From Nostoc sp. GT001 (GTDB lineage: Bacteria > Cyanobacteriota > Cyanobacteriia > Cyanobacteriales > Nostocaceae), in NCBI RefSeq assembly GCF_030382115.1, contig NZ_JAUDRJ010000003.1, forward strand, positions 4,369,569 to 4,433,568: a DNA stretch of 64,000 nucleotides, read 5' to 3'. Below are positions 54,572-63,182 of this stretch, piece after piece. The notes under the pieces were generated by a model. The model was not told the origin of the DNA and did not search any database. It saw only the letters and a list, made by a program, of their open reading frames with translations. The translations under genes and the position numbers were made by a program. Within the stretch, counting starts at the first letter, position 1. Every line of letters starts with the position of its first letter.

Positions 54572-56023
54572 CAATACCTCTGCCAATTTACGAGGGTTCA
54601 ACGCCAGTGGAAACGGGATGAATACGTCCTAAAGAAGTAAGCTTGGCAAAAATCTGGGTTAATAAAATAGGCTCAGGGATTTCGGGAAGCATTTTTAACA
54701 TTTCACGAACATATCGAAAACCACGATGGTAAGCCTTAAGGTCAATAATGCCAGAACCGGGATTGAGTTGCTGGAAATCAGCGAGAAGATGGTGGGATAA
54801 ATTGACCATAAAAAATGCTAAATTAGAAGCATTAGTCACGGCAGTTTGGCTCAGGTTCATAAAATCTTCCAATCCCCAAAACTGCTTGGCATCCCTAAAA
54901 TTAAACTCGATTTGGAAACGGAGTTTGTAATAGTCGATAATTTTTTCAAATGACAGAGTTAGGTCGCTAGAAAAAATAATTACATGGCTGCAAGCATTAG
55001 TTTTAAGATTGGTTTTGACCAAAATCACTACATTGAGAGCTTGGGCAAATTCTTTGTGAATAAGAGTGGCTTGATAAATATCAGTTTGAATATCATCCTC
55101 AATAGCACTTTTACATAAGTATTTGTCAGGTATATTACGATAGTCTAGCTTATCACCGTATTTACGACGAGAGCGCTTACTGGAGTCAGGATTTTCATAA
55201 GGGAAGTATAATGCTGAATCATGGCGCAATTTGGAAATTATCTGCAAGTTGACAAGACGTGCCATCTGCAAAGCATTGTTGTTACCAAAATGACCATCTA
55301 CTACCAAGTAGGTGAGGGAAATAGAGTTAGCTAATAACTTGAATAGTGAACCAATCATTTTCTGAATTAGTATTAATTCAGATGTTAATATCACTTCCTT
55401 TTTATTTTTGTTTTTACTTCCTTTTGGTCGTCCACGCCCACGCTTTTCTTTTTTGTTTGGTTTTTCGATTGTCGAGGTACTTTTTGTTTGAGTATCTTTC
55501 TTTATTACCTGTTCTATCTGAATCGGAAACGAGTGCCTCTGTTCAACACTCACTAATGATAATACAAAGAAAGATAATCCTGATATCGGTTTATTGGCTA
55601 GGCTAGAAAAGAATCTATCTAATCCATAAGTCTTTTTACCCGATTTACTGACTACAACTTCATCTCCTGCAAGCAAATATACCTCATTCGCACGGAACAA
55701 ATGCTTGCGGAAAAATAGCCAAAACAATGTAGCCCAAGGTATTACTGTATGAAAAAACCGCAACATCGTCCGATAACTACCACCAATGCCTGCCCAACGG
55801 GAAATTCCCAACATCGTGACTCGTCCGCTCATCGCTAACATAGCCAGGATTATCTGGTTCAATTGCCGCATCGTCGTAGCGTTTATCTGCGGTAGCAAGC
55901 ATTGTAGCAGTGATAAGATATCGGACATGGGCTGATTGTAGTTTTTGAGTTGTCGTTGTGAGAGACAATAACTCTACTACATCGGCCCTCTCTCCTCATC
56001 CTCTTATTTTGGCTAAGGTATTG
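54572..56023 (-). mobile_element. IS4-family insertion sequence, copy B (1452 bp)
   Basis: Same length and ends as copy A at 32702, opposite orientation. Flanked by AAGTAGG on both sides (54565-54571 and 56024-56030), a 7-bp direct repeat. The differing duplication lengths of copies A (5 bp) and B (7 bp) are unusual. Sequence identity with copy A appears complete. Confidence 0.93.
54588..55928 (-). CDS. IS4-family transposase (copy B)
   Basis: 446 residues, identical to the transposase of copy A, with the same DDE residues, the YxxRxxxE(x6)K box and the Lys/Gly-rich stretch. Intact. The pair shows recent transposition within this genome and could support rearrangement between the copies. Confidence 0.93.
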   Translation of the reverse strand: MSDILSLLQCLLPQINATTMRQLNQIILAMLAMSGRVTMLGISRWAGIGGSYRTMLRFFHTVIPWATLFWLFFRKHLFRANEVYLLAGDEVVVSKSGKKTYGLDRFFSSLANKPISGLSFFVLSLVSVEQRHSFPIQIEQVIKKDTQTKSTSTIEKPNKKEKRGRGRPKGSKNKNKKEVILTSELILIQKMIGSLFKLLANSISLTYLVVDGHFGNNNALQMARLVNLQIISKLRHDSALYFPYENPDSSKRSRRKYGDKLDYRNIPDKYLCKSAIEDDIQTDIYQATLIHKEFAQALNVVILVKTNLKTNACSHVIIFSSDLTLSFEKIIDYYKLRFQIEFNFRDAKQFWGLEDFMNLSQTAVTNASNLAFFMVNLSHHLLADFQQLNPGSGIIDLKAYHRGFRYVREMLKMLPEIPEPILLTQIFAKLTSLGRIHPVSTGVEPS

Positions 56024-56061
56024 AAGTAGGTAGACATAATTAAATATAAAATAAACTCCTA

Positions 56062-56125
56062 GTTTGTAGTGAGCGATTTATCGCTTAGAGCAAGGATTAT
56101 CAAGACTAAAGTCCTTACTACAAAC
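56062..56125. repeat. Palindromic dispersed repeat
   Basis: GTTTGTAGTGAG (56062-56073) and CTTACTACAAAC (56114-56125) are inverted copies with one mismatch; 64 bp overall. Lies between IS copy B and the SH3b gene, after its stop. Confidence 0.65.
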
Positions 56126-56156
56126 AATAAATTTATTTATGCCTAGATACAGATAC

Positions 56157-56774
56157 TTAACTACAATAAGCCAGACTGCTTAATCCAGGAGTATTCACTA
56201 AGTCAGTATTAACCATCCAACCATTACCAGATAACTCTCCAGGGAAACTTCTGGAAAGGTCGATTTCTACCCAAATGTAATTTTCAGATTTATATGACTT
56301 AACTATATTACCTGTAACCAAGTTCACAAACACAACTGTATTTGGAGAAAGTGTTGTAATAAAAGGTTCTTTTGTACTTGGTTGGCGACGTATAGTTTCC
56401 TGTCGTACAAGTTGCCGACATACACTGCCAATAGTAGGTTTACTCGATACATTTTGAGCGTTGTTATTCGGCTGACAAAACCTCAGCGCAGCAGTTTGAA
56501 TAAACCCTGAAGTTGGAGCTTTAATTCTGACAAATCTATCTCCACTAACGGGGATATATGCTAAAGTAACTCTTGTTTTAGCCGACAATATTCTGATAGC
56601 ATGGGATGATGTTGAAGGTTCTTTGAAAATTGGAGTATTTACTTTAGTTGCACGACAACTTGACTGTGCAGAATTAAAGGGAGTCTGCGCGATTTGAGCA
56701 AATACAGGTACACTCAGAGCAAATGTAGCAATATTTACTAGAGTAAAAATATACAATAACTTCTGAAATTCCAC
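56157..56774 (-). CDS. SH3b-domain secreted protein
   Basis: 205 residues with a signal peptide (hydrophobic to about residue 26). The first SH3b domain (about 38-95: TPIFKEPSTSSHAIRILSAK, VRIKAPTSGFIQTAAL) is clear. A second similar module lies at 115-190 (RQPSTKEPFITTLSPNTVVF, IWVEIDLSRSFPGELSG). Each has cysteines near its ends. SH3b modules bind cell-wall or other glycans. Cell-surface role likely, target unknown. Confidence 0.82.
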   Translation of the reverse strand: MEFQKLLYIFTLVNIATFALSVPVFAQIAQTPFNSAQSSCRATKVNTPIFKEPSTSSHAIRILSAKTRVTLAYIPVSGDRFVRIKAPTSGFIQTAALRFCQPNNNAQNVSSKPTIGSVCRQLVRQETIRRQPSTKEPFITTLSPNTVVFVNLVTGNIVKSYKSENYIWVEIDLSRSFPGELSGNGWMVNTDLVNTPGLSSLAYCS

Positions 56775-56930
56775 GTTTTTTCCTCAATATCAGTTATGAG
56801 AGACTGTACATTAGATTCGGAACTTATAAACTCTGATGTTAAAAGAGCCTAACCAAATTATTTTTAACTATTAGAATATCATATAATGACTTATTAATAC
56901 TAATTACTAACTACGCGCCATCTGTTAATT

Positions 56931-57686
56931 ATGAATAAATCCAAGAATAGTGGAATAGTTGAACAGTTTGTTAATACAGTGATGGGGGTAAAACCTGGGA
57001 ATCAACAACAGTCTCTAAACACATCAATTGCTACTACACAAGAACTAGATATCAGAGCAGTTTTAGCTTATACACTAGGGACTATCCTACAAATATTAGT
57101 CATGAGTCTCGTGTTACTGGGAATGGAAAAATTAGTAATGTTCATTGATAACAATTCTTCTTTTCCCAGTTGGGTTAGCACTTTATTGACTGGATTATTT
57201 TTTGCTCTATTAAGTATCCGTTCTCGAATTTTTTCTCTTTTAGATAATACTCGTTCTCGTCAGACCTATGACCAGGTAATCAGACCAAGATGGTCGCCTC
57301 CACCTTTAGTATTTCCCATAGTTTGGATGATAATTGCCGTTTTGCGGGTAATTTCTTCTGTATTGGTTTGGCAGCAAATGAATCACCAGTTTTTAGTGCT
57401 GCCTTTAATTTTGTTTGTGGTACATCTGGCTTTAGGGGATACTTGGAATACGATTTTTACTGTCGAACGGAGATTAGGTGCTGCTGTACCTGTAGTTATT
57501 TTAGGCCCTTGGTTATCTGCTATAGTGGTGACGGCAATTTATTGGCAAACTAATCCTATAGCAGGAATGACTTTATCATTTTCTTGTGTGTGGTTAACTG
57601 TAGCTGCTGTTTTGGTATTTAGAATTTGGCAATTAAATGGATCTGAGCCATTGTATCCTTTAAAATTAGCACCTGTGGATCAATAA
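56931..57686 (+). CDS. TspO/MBR-family protein with N-terminal extension
   Basis: 251 residues. Membrane spans at about 45-65, 75-95, 125-145, 150-165, 180-200 and 205-225. The TspO-like core contains RPRWSPPPLVFPIVWMIIAV, then LALGDTWNTIF and GPWLSAIVVTAIYW, in keeping with tryptophan-rich sensory proteins that bind porphyrins and cholesterol-like ligands. The first about 100 residues are unlike the usual 160-residue family, so this is an extended form. It converges on the Rieske gene across a terminator. Confidence 0.83.
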   Translation: MNKSKNSGIVEQFVNTVMGVKPGNQQQSLNTSIATTQELDIRAVLAYTLGTILQILVMSLVLLGMEKLVMFIDNNSSFPSWVSTLLTGLFFALLSIRSRIFSLLDNTRSRQTYDQVIRPRWSPPPLVFPIVWMIIAVLRVISSVLVWQQMNHQFLVLPLILFVVHLALGDTWNTIFTVERRLGAAVPVVILGPWLSAIVVTAIYWQTNPIAGMTLSFSCVWLTVAAVLVFRIWQLNGSEPLYPLKLAPVDQ

Positions 57687-57762
57687 ATACCCAAAATTCA
57701 CCTTGATACGAAAGCAAGTAAAAATTTTACTTGACTTTTCAGTACCGCATTCAACATACATA

Positions 57763-57799
57763 AAAAACGGTAGAGGAATTAACAATCTACCGTTTTTTC
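57763..57799. terminator. Bidirectional intrinsic terminator
   Basis: AAAAAACGGTAGA (57763-57775) and TCTACCGTTTTTT (57787-57799) pair over 13 bp around an 11-base loop, with a T-run on each strand. It lies between the convergent TspO-like and Rieske genes and would serve both. Confidence 0.9.
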
Positions 57800-57877
57800 A
57801 ACTCTTTCAGGGGGTTGGTTTCTAAATCAATTTTATCGAAATCTTTTCTTAATCATAATGATAAGCATCGTCAAGTT

Positions 57878-58855
57878 TTAAATAGTGCCGAAAGTAACAC
57901 CCTGTTGTTTGAGCCACTTCCGGTATGCTATAGAATAGCGATCGCTCGGTAAATGTACTTCTGATTGCAAATCTAAAGGTAAGCGTCGGGGCTGCTGGGA
58001 CTCGACAATGGCGATATCTTGACTAGCAATTTGATTTTGAATATCTAGATACACTTCCACTTTTAGTTCGCGGACACTGTTTACCATTAACCAATATTGC
58101 ACCACGCACTCATCTTCATCGACTGGCGTAATTGTATAGAAAATATTTAAACGATGATCTCCAGGCCCAAGTTTAAAATATGCCACTAGCGGACGAAAAA
58201 TACGGTAATCGTAAGTGTTGAAAATCAGTGGTGCAGAAAGAGGATTACCGGAATTAAAATCTAGTTCCCACAAACCACATTTGAAACTAATCCCATCTGG
58301 AAGAGACTCTAATTCATAGTGCGTCAACTCAGGATGACTGGCGTGGGCAAATAATCCCGAATGCATAATTGGGAAGTGTGCCGGATCGATGAAATTTTCC
58401 AGCACCCGCAGAGGGCTAGAGTGATAGTAGTAAGGGCCACAGAAAATCTTCTGATAGACTGGATCGTACCACTCAGAAAACGGAGCTATGTCTTGTTTTG
58501 GTGTCCCTAAACAAACCCAAAGCAGATCGTAACGCTCTTGAATTTGGTAAGTTTTAACACAAGCTTGGGCGGGGGGCGATTGTTCGGGATTAGCGGGAAC
58601 TTGTACACATTTTCCCTCGCTATTAAAGGCTAAACCGTGGTAAGGACAAACAAGAGTCTCTTTATTAACATATCCTAGAGAAAGACGGGCACCACGATGA
58701 GGGCAAACGTCTTGCCAAGCTAAAACTTTGTCGCCATTATGCCAAAGCACTATATTTGAGCCTAATAAACGCTTGTGCAGAACTGTTCCAGGTTGGAGGT
58801 CTTGCGATCGCGCTATTACATGCCAATCATTCAGCAAAATCTGGTCTTGCACCAT
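57878..58855 (-). CDS. Rieske-type aromatic-ring-hydroxylating oxygenase
   Basis: 325 residues from ATG 58855 (MVQDQILLNDWHVIARSQDL), preferred to GTG 58867. The Rieske [2Fe-2S] ligands are Cys51, His53, Cys70 and His73 (CPHRGARLSLG, CPYHGLAF). The mononuclear iron site is seen in ENFIDPAHFPIMHSG. Family members oxidise aromatic or pigment substrates, including pheophorbide and choline-like molecules; substrate is not decidable. Requires an external reductase. Cytosolic. Confidence 0.92.
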   Translation of the reverse strand: MVQDQILLNDWHVIARSQDLQPGTVLHKRLLGSNIVLWHNGDKVLAWQDVCPHRGARLSLGYVNKETLVCPYHGLAFNSEGKCVQVPANPEQSPPAQACVKTYQIQERYDLLWVCLGTPKQDIAPFSEWYDPVYQKIFCGPYYYHSSPLRVLENFIDPAHFPIMHSGLFAHASHPELTHYELESLPDGISFKCGLWELDFNSGNPLSAPLIFNTYDYRIFRPLVAYFKLGPGDHRLNIFYTITPVDEDECVVQYWLMVNSVRELKVEVYLDIQNQIASQDIAIVESQQPRRLPLDLQSEVHLPSDRYSIAYRKWLKQQGVTFGTI

Positions 58856-59184
58856 GAGTATCGACACCCGTCAGGTCAAATACCTATATCTTAATCATCC
58901 TGCGAAAAAACTATCAAAGCACTTTTAGGATTTGTTAACAGATAAATGTGCGATCTCCACGTATGCAAAAACTCAAAGTGCCGGAAAATTCAGGTTAATG
59001 CATCTGGGTTATTTTGTTGAAACTGAGGTGAAGCTCCCTTAGATTGGTTAATTTAGCGATCGCATATATCTAAATTTAGTTTCTAGCTGCCTCTGTCATT
59101 ATACTTGCGATCAATTTTTGGCATTGTTTACATTAGGATTTACGCATAAACATTCTCTAGAAAAATTGGATGCAAAGTTTACTA
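58856..59184. other. Spacer between two minus-strand genes
   Basis: 329 bp, GATCG-containing near 59058, no ORF or motif that I can support. Confidence 0.4.
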
Positions 59185-59550
59185 TTAACGTTGCCAGTCA
59201 TACATTAATCGTCCATGACGATCGCGCACAAGTTCCCATTCTCCATGACGATATCGTTGTCCGTGATAACGTATAGAGCGATAGCGTCGTCTATAATAAT
59301 GTCGTCGATTCCGCTGGCGTTGATAATAATATCTTCCAGTTCGTTGCCGTCTATGATAACGTCGTCGAGTCCGTCGGTGAGCTAACAAAAACTCTTCACT
59401 TTGCTCTCCAACTAATTTTGTTTGTACGTCAATACTCTGCTCATTGAGAACATCATTGCGAGTATTCTCTTTGGCTTCAACCAAAGTAGATGGATAAATG
59501 AAGGCTAATAACAGGAACGCAATTGAGGATAGCTTTTTGAAACGGTTCAC
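59185..59550 (-). CDS. Arg/Tyr/His-rich secreted protein
   Basis: 121 residues. Signal peptide at about 1-26 (LSSIAFLLLAFIYPSTLVEA). The mature part becomes extremely basic and aromatic (RRTRRRYHRRQRTGRYYYQR and relatives, about 60-105), with short RxRRxYxRR repeats, then ends HGEWELVRDRHGRLMYDWQR. Highly positive charge suggests binding to polysaccharide or nucleic acid outside the membrane. Family not recognised. Low sequence complexity calls for caution. Confidence 0.68.
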   Translation of the reverse strand: MNRFKKLSSIAFLLLAFIYPSTLVEAKENTRNDVLNEQSIDVQTKLVGEQSEEFLLAHRRTRRRYHRRQRTGRYYYQRQRNRRHYYRRRYRSIRYHGQRYRHGEWELVRDRHGRLMYDWQR

Positions 59551-59600
59551 GTTTTTGCTTTTCCTAAACTATTGGTAATCATTTTATTTAATACTTAAGT

Positions 59601-59813
59601 TTAGTAATTATATAGTTCAAAATTCACAAACTTGATGAACGCAAATGTAATTGAAAGTACATATAGCAATTCCCAAATCCTCAAAATAGCACGCTCGGCA
59701 ATAAGTCTCTGGTATAGTTGCTTTGTATTTTCAAGCATTTGTATTTGTGGGAATTGCAAGATACAAATACGATCGCCGACACGTAGATCGCGCCAAGATT
59801 GATTTATTGTCAT
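59601..59813 (-). CDS. Small hypothetical protein, possibly truncated
   Basis: 70 residues from ATG 59813 reading MTINQSWRDLRVGDRICILQ and RLIAERAILRIWELLYVLSI. The front half (WRDLRVGDR, LYQRLI) resembles a small cyanobacterial hypothetical family. The tail after RIWEL turns hydrophobic and may reflect a frameshift. A longer start (59915) is possible. Confidence 0.4.
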   Translation of the reverse strand: MTINQSWRDLRVGDRICILQFPQIQMLENTKQLYQRLIAERAILRIWELLYVLSITFAFIKFVNFELYNY

Positions 59814-59945
59814 TTTTGAATTATTTAGCGTATGTTGGTTTTCAGCCAGCATAATCTGTGAGATGAGTTTCAAAAATCCTTTCAAACAAAACCACTGAAT
59901 AGTCAGTGATAGCATTATTGTTATAAATTTTGGGTTTTATAAACA

Positions 59946-60401
59946 ATGGCATACATTCCAAAGGATGCAGAGTGGTATATCGCTGAATTGGTGATCGAGT
60001 GTAACGTTGAGGGAAATCCACATAATGTTGTTCATGTAAATATTGTTCTTGTCCGTGCTTCTTCACCAGAAGAGGCTTTTGAGAAAGCCGAAGAACTTGG
60101 TTATCAGGAGAACAGCACATATCTCAATCCCAAAAGTCAAACCGTAACTTTTACTTATAGAGGCTTACGGCATCTCGATGTGATTCATGATGAATTAGAA
60201 CATGGTGCTGAACTGATGTTTGAAGAAAAAATTGGTATACCTGAAAGCGAGTTACAACAAATGCTGACTCCAAAATCTCAGCTAGCTATTTTTCGTCCGT
60301 TAAAACCAATAGATCCATCTAAGCCAGACTATAGCAGTAAAGAAATTATGGATGAAGTCGCAAAAATGATGGGTGACGATGGTATTATTGAAAGACTTTA
60401 A
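59946..60401 (+). CDS. DUF4288 protein
   Basis: 151 residues. WYIAELVIECNVEGNPHNVV, SPEEAFEKAEELG and a YRGLRHLDVIHDELEHGAEL segment match DUF4288, a small alpha+beta domain often in toxin- or immunity-like loci. C-terminal Ile/Met-rich helix DEVAKMMGDDGII. Stand-alone here. Function unknown. Confidence 0.8.
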   Translation: MAYIPKDAEWYIAELVIECNVEGNPHNVVHVNIVLVRASSPEEAFEKAEELGYQENSTYLNPKSQTVTFTYRGLRHLDVIHDELEHGAELMFEEKIGIPESELQQMLTPKSQLAIFRPLKPIDPSKPDYSSKEIMDEVAKMMGDDGIIERL

Positions 60402-60524
60402 ATGCTTCAGCCCAACAATTCAAGAGCAAGCAAGATATGCTGAATCAATTAAGGGACTTGCGTGAAAATAAAGTACCAAAAAACCGATTTTCGACACTTC
60501 GACTGCGCTCAGTGCATCGCTGCG

Positions 60525-60544
60525 CTCAACTCTCGACAGTTGAG
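60525..60544. repeat. Hairpin between convergent genes
   Basis: CTCAACT (60525-60531) and AGTTGAG (60538-60544) form a 7-bp stem with a CTCGAC loop. It lies between the DUF4288 and DUF6174 genes in a dispersed GACTGCGCTCAG-type sequence and may end transcription from either side. Confidence 0.45.
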
Positions 60545-60613
60545 GGTTGGGACACTATTAACCCGCAGATCCCTAAGCACTGTTGTAGCAAAGAATGCTC
60601 TCCCTAGCTATAG

Positions 60614-61111
60614 TTAATTAGTTTTTTGCAGATTGCTAATTGTCAAAAATATTTCATCATCAGCGATCTGGCTATTATAATCAATGTTAATTTGAGTTGG
60701 ATAACCAAGTATTGGATCGTATTGTACAGTCAAGTTTGCTGCTTTCCGAATCAGCGCATCCCTGATGATGTCAAAGAGTTTAGGAATTGTATTATATTGT
60801 TTAAACAATTCTGCATCAGCTGGCTGTTGAGTTGCTTTATAAGTAATAGAACTTGTGACTCGATTACGTACTTTAATAATTACTGGTTCTGTGGCTTTAG
60901 GTAAACAAAAGCAACTTCTAGTGAATTCATAGCGATAGTTAGAGATTTTTTGCCGTCTCCATAATCGGTAATTAATCTTAAATTGTTCTAAGGCTAAACT
61001 ATTAGGCGCGGGCGTTTTGGCTACCTGTATAGGAGAAGGTTGAGATATTACAGGTGCACTAAAACCTAAAGATGCCACTAAAACAGCACTAATTGCAATT
61101 GGTAAGCGCAT
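60614..61111 (-). CDS. DUF6174-like secreted protein
   Basis: 165 residues. Signal peptide at about 1-25. The domain (NYRLWRRQKISNYRYEFTRS, CFCLPKATEPVIIKVRNR, NLTVQYDPILGYPTQINIDY) matches DUF6174, whose members are exported and share the SCFC segment. Two cysteines (CFC) may bind a metal or form a disulfide. Function unknown. Confidence 0.8.
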   Translation of the reverse strand: MRLPIAISAVLVASLGFSAPVISQPSPIQVAKTPAPNSLALEQFKINYRLWRRQKISNYRYEFTRSCFCLPKATEPVIIKVRNRVTSSITYKATQQPADAELFKQYNTIPKLFDIIRDALIRKAANLTVQYDPILGYPTQINIDYNSQIADDEIFLTISNLQKTN

Positions 61112-61221
61112 ATAAATCCATTTTTAACTGCAACTGTTTACTTTAACGTAGCTTCAAGATGATTGCCAAAACATTGAAATTATTTGTGACACTCAAAGCT
61201 GGTATGGGGATTTTCAGATTT

Positions 61222-61345
61222 ATATCATGTCCGTATAATTAGTTATGATTTCCACAGTCATTGCACCCCACCCCCAGCCCCTCCCGAAGAGCGCGGAGGG
61301 GAGACAAAGCATAGCTTTGGCGGGGTGGGGTTCTTCAGATTTAAT
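61222..61345. mobile_element. Decayed copy of the 194-bp MITE
   Basis: Left arm ATATCATGTCCG and the core (ATAATTAGTTATG, CAGTCATTGCACCCCA, GGAGGGGAGACAAAGC, GGGGTTCTTC) match 22517-22710, but the right inverted arm is missing and similarity ends at TTAAT 61345. Probably an old, non-movable copy. Confidence 0.8.
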
Positions 61346-61451
61346 CTGATTCCATTAAGATAGATTCAAGTTCCCAGGAGCAATATCTCCTGAACATGGG
61401 TTTAGATTTTGGAAAAACCCTTTGTTCTTCACATCGGGTTATCAGCTGTAT

Positions 61452-62804
61452 ATGTTTTCTGAAGTTAAAAAATGTCTCATGTTAGCCGTACCTTTGGCAG
61501 CAGCACAACTGGCTCAATCTGCTACTGGTTTTGTGGATACGGTAATGATGGGTTGGTTGGGAAGTCAAACCATTGCATCTGGAGGTTTGGGAACTGTTAT
61601 CTTTACTTTTTCTCTGTTGATTTTTACTGGTATCGTTTCTGCTGTCAGTCCCTTAGCTGCCCAAGCATACGGAGCCGGAAATAAAGAAAAAGTTGGCACA
61701 ATTGTCCGGCTTGGACTAAGGATATCTCTGGTGCTAGGAATACCAATTACATTGCTACTTTACAATGGAGGCGCTTTACTACTTTTACTAGGACAGGATG
61801 CTAAGACAGTAGCACTAGCAGAGATTTATTTAAGAGCGATCGCACTGGGTTTTATTCCTGGTTTGGGCTTTGCAGTACTTAAAAGCTTTCTTTCTGCTCT
61901 GTTGCAACCGCAATTAGTCATGGTGACAGTGGTTTTGGGTACTCTGTTGAACATCACAGCTAACTATGTGCTGATGTTTGGCAAACTGGGATTCCCGGCG
62001 CTGGGTTTAGCTGGTATTGGTTGGGCAAGCACACTTTCACTTTGGAGTATGTTTGTGGCTTTGGCAGTTTATATATATAATCAGCCTCGCTTTGCAGTTT
62101 ACGGTATTTTTCGATCTTCGTCTCACAAAGCTTTTCCTCTAGAGCATCGCCGAATCGTTGGCGAGATTTTGCAGGTTGGATTGCCCATTGGGGGTCTGAT
62201 TACGGTCGAAGCCGGACTGTTCACTGTTGTCACTTTGTTGATTGGACAATTGGGAACAAATGCCCTCGCTGCCCATCAAATTGCTTTACAAACAATTTCG
62301 ATATCATTCCAGATGGCAGTAGGCATTTCTCTAGCGACAACAGTTCGTGTTGGACAGTTAGCCGGACAGAATGACCTAGTTGGCAGTCGTCTAGCTGGAT
62401 ATGTAGGCATTGCCATTGCAGCTTTAGCTATGGGTGTAGTAGGCATTGCATTTTGGCTAGTACCAAAGTCAATTATTTCTCTTTATATTGACATCAACAA
62501 TCAGAACAATGCAGATGTGGTTGCCCTTGCGGTGAAATTGCTAGCAGTCGCGGCCATTTTTCAAATAGTTGACGGTGTGCAAGTTACTGCCGCAGGAGCA
62601 TTACGCGGACTCAAAGACACTCAAATTCCGATGCTGATTGGCATTTTTGCTTATTGGTGTGTTGGTTTATTCACTGGTTATACTTTTGGGATCTCGTTGG
62701 GATCTGGAGCTATTGGTCTTTGGTGGGGATTGGCTATTGGTTTAGCGATCGCTGCAATCATCCTAACTTGGCGGTTTAGCACCAGGAAAACTAATAACTA
62801 TTGA
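61452..62804 (+). CDS. MATE-family multidrug/sodium antiporter
   Basis: 450 residues from ATG 61452, twelve predicted membrane helices. The N-terminal half has VPLAAAQLAQSATGFVDTVM and ASGGLGTVIFTFSLLIFTGI; the C-terminal repeat has VGLPIGGLITVEAGLFTVVT and VQVTAAGALRGLKDTQIPML, the NorM-like signatures. Exports cationic drugs or metabolites in exchange for Na+ or H+. Substrate unknown. Alternative TTG 61422 is possible. No neighbours suggest a specific role. Confidence 0.92.
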   Translation: MFSEVKKCLMLAVPLAAAQLAQSATGFVDTVMMGWLGSQTIASGGLGTVIFTFSLLIFTGIVSAVSPLAAQAYGAGNKEKVGTIVRLGLRISLVLGIPITLLLYNGGALLLLLGQDAKTVALAEIYLRAIALGFIPGLGFAVLKSFLSALLQPQLVMVTVVLGTLLNITANYVLMFGKLGFPALGLAGIGWASTLSLWSMFVALAVYIYNQPRFAVYGIFRSSSHKAFPLEHRRIVGEILQVGLPIGGLITVEAGLFTVVTLLIGQLGTNALAAHQIALQTISISFQMAVGISLATTVRVGQLAGQNDLVGSRLAGYVGIAIAALAMGVVGIAFWLVPKSIISLYIDINNQNNADVVALAVKLLAVAAIFQIVDGVQVTAAGALRGLKDTQIPMLIGIFAYWCVGLFTGYTFGISLGSGAIGLWWGLAIGLAIAAIILTWRFSTRKTNNY

Positions 62805-63037
62805 AGAAGAAGTCAGGAGTCAGAATCAATATGCGACGCTCGAAGCACTGCATAGCCTTAACTGAAAGTCAATTTTATTACGAATGTCCATTCGGATTGC
62901 TATAGCTTCAAGAGCTATATCTTTCGATCGGTAGTGGATAAGCTTAGTTAAAATTTCTGGCTATAGTAATGTAATATGATTATCTGGATGATGTCTGGTT
63001 GAAATCTATAACCTGAACAAAATCTAAATTACTCAAG

Positions 63038-63121
63038 CTGGGAGTTGGGAAACTCCGGTGAAATTCCGGGACTGTGCCGCAGCTGTGATGGGATGACCCA
63101 AGTCAGAATGCCAACTCTCAG
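63038..63121 (+). ncRNA. Cobalamin riboswitch
   Basis: GGGAAACTCCGGTGAAATTC, the B12-box region GCCGCAGCTGTGATGGGATG and AAGTCAGAATGCC are the conserved cobalamin-aptamer segments, closed by GAGTTGG (63042-63048) with CCAACTC. It lies 61-145 bases upstream of cobG, a cobalamin-biosynthesis gene, so binding of adenosylcobalamin should lower cobG expression. Confidence 0.93.
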
Positions 63122-63148
63122 GATGTCCTCAAGACACACTCACCGTCT

Positions 63149-63175
63149 ACTCCCTGCGTTGCACGGGGAAGGAGT
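63149..63175 (+). promoter_or_regulatory. Possible ribosome-site-sequestering hairpin
   Basis: ACTCC (63149-63153) is complementary to GGAGT (63171-63175), which overlaps the AAGGAG ribosome-binding site of cobG. A short stem with a bulge could hide it, as an expression platform of the riboswitch that controls translation. Inference from sequence only. Confidence 0.5.
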
Positions 63176-63182
63176 TCTAAGT

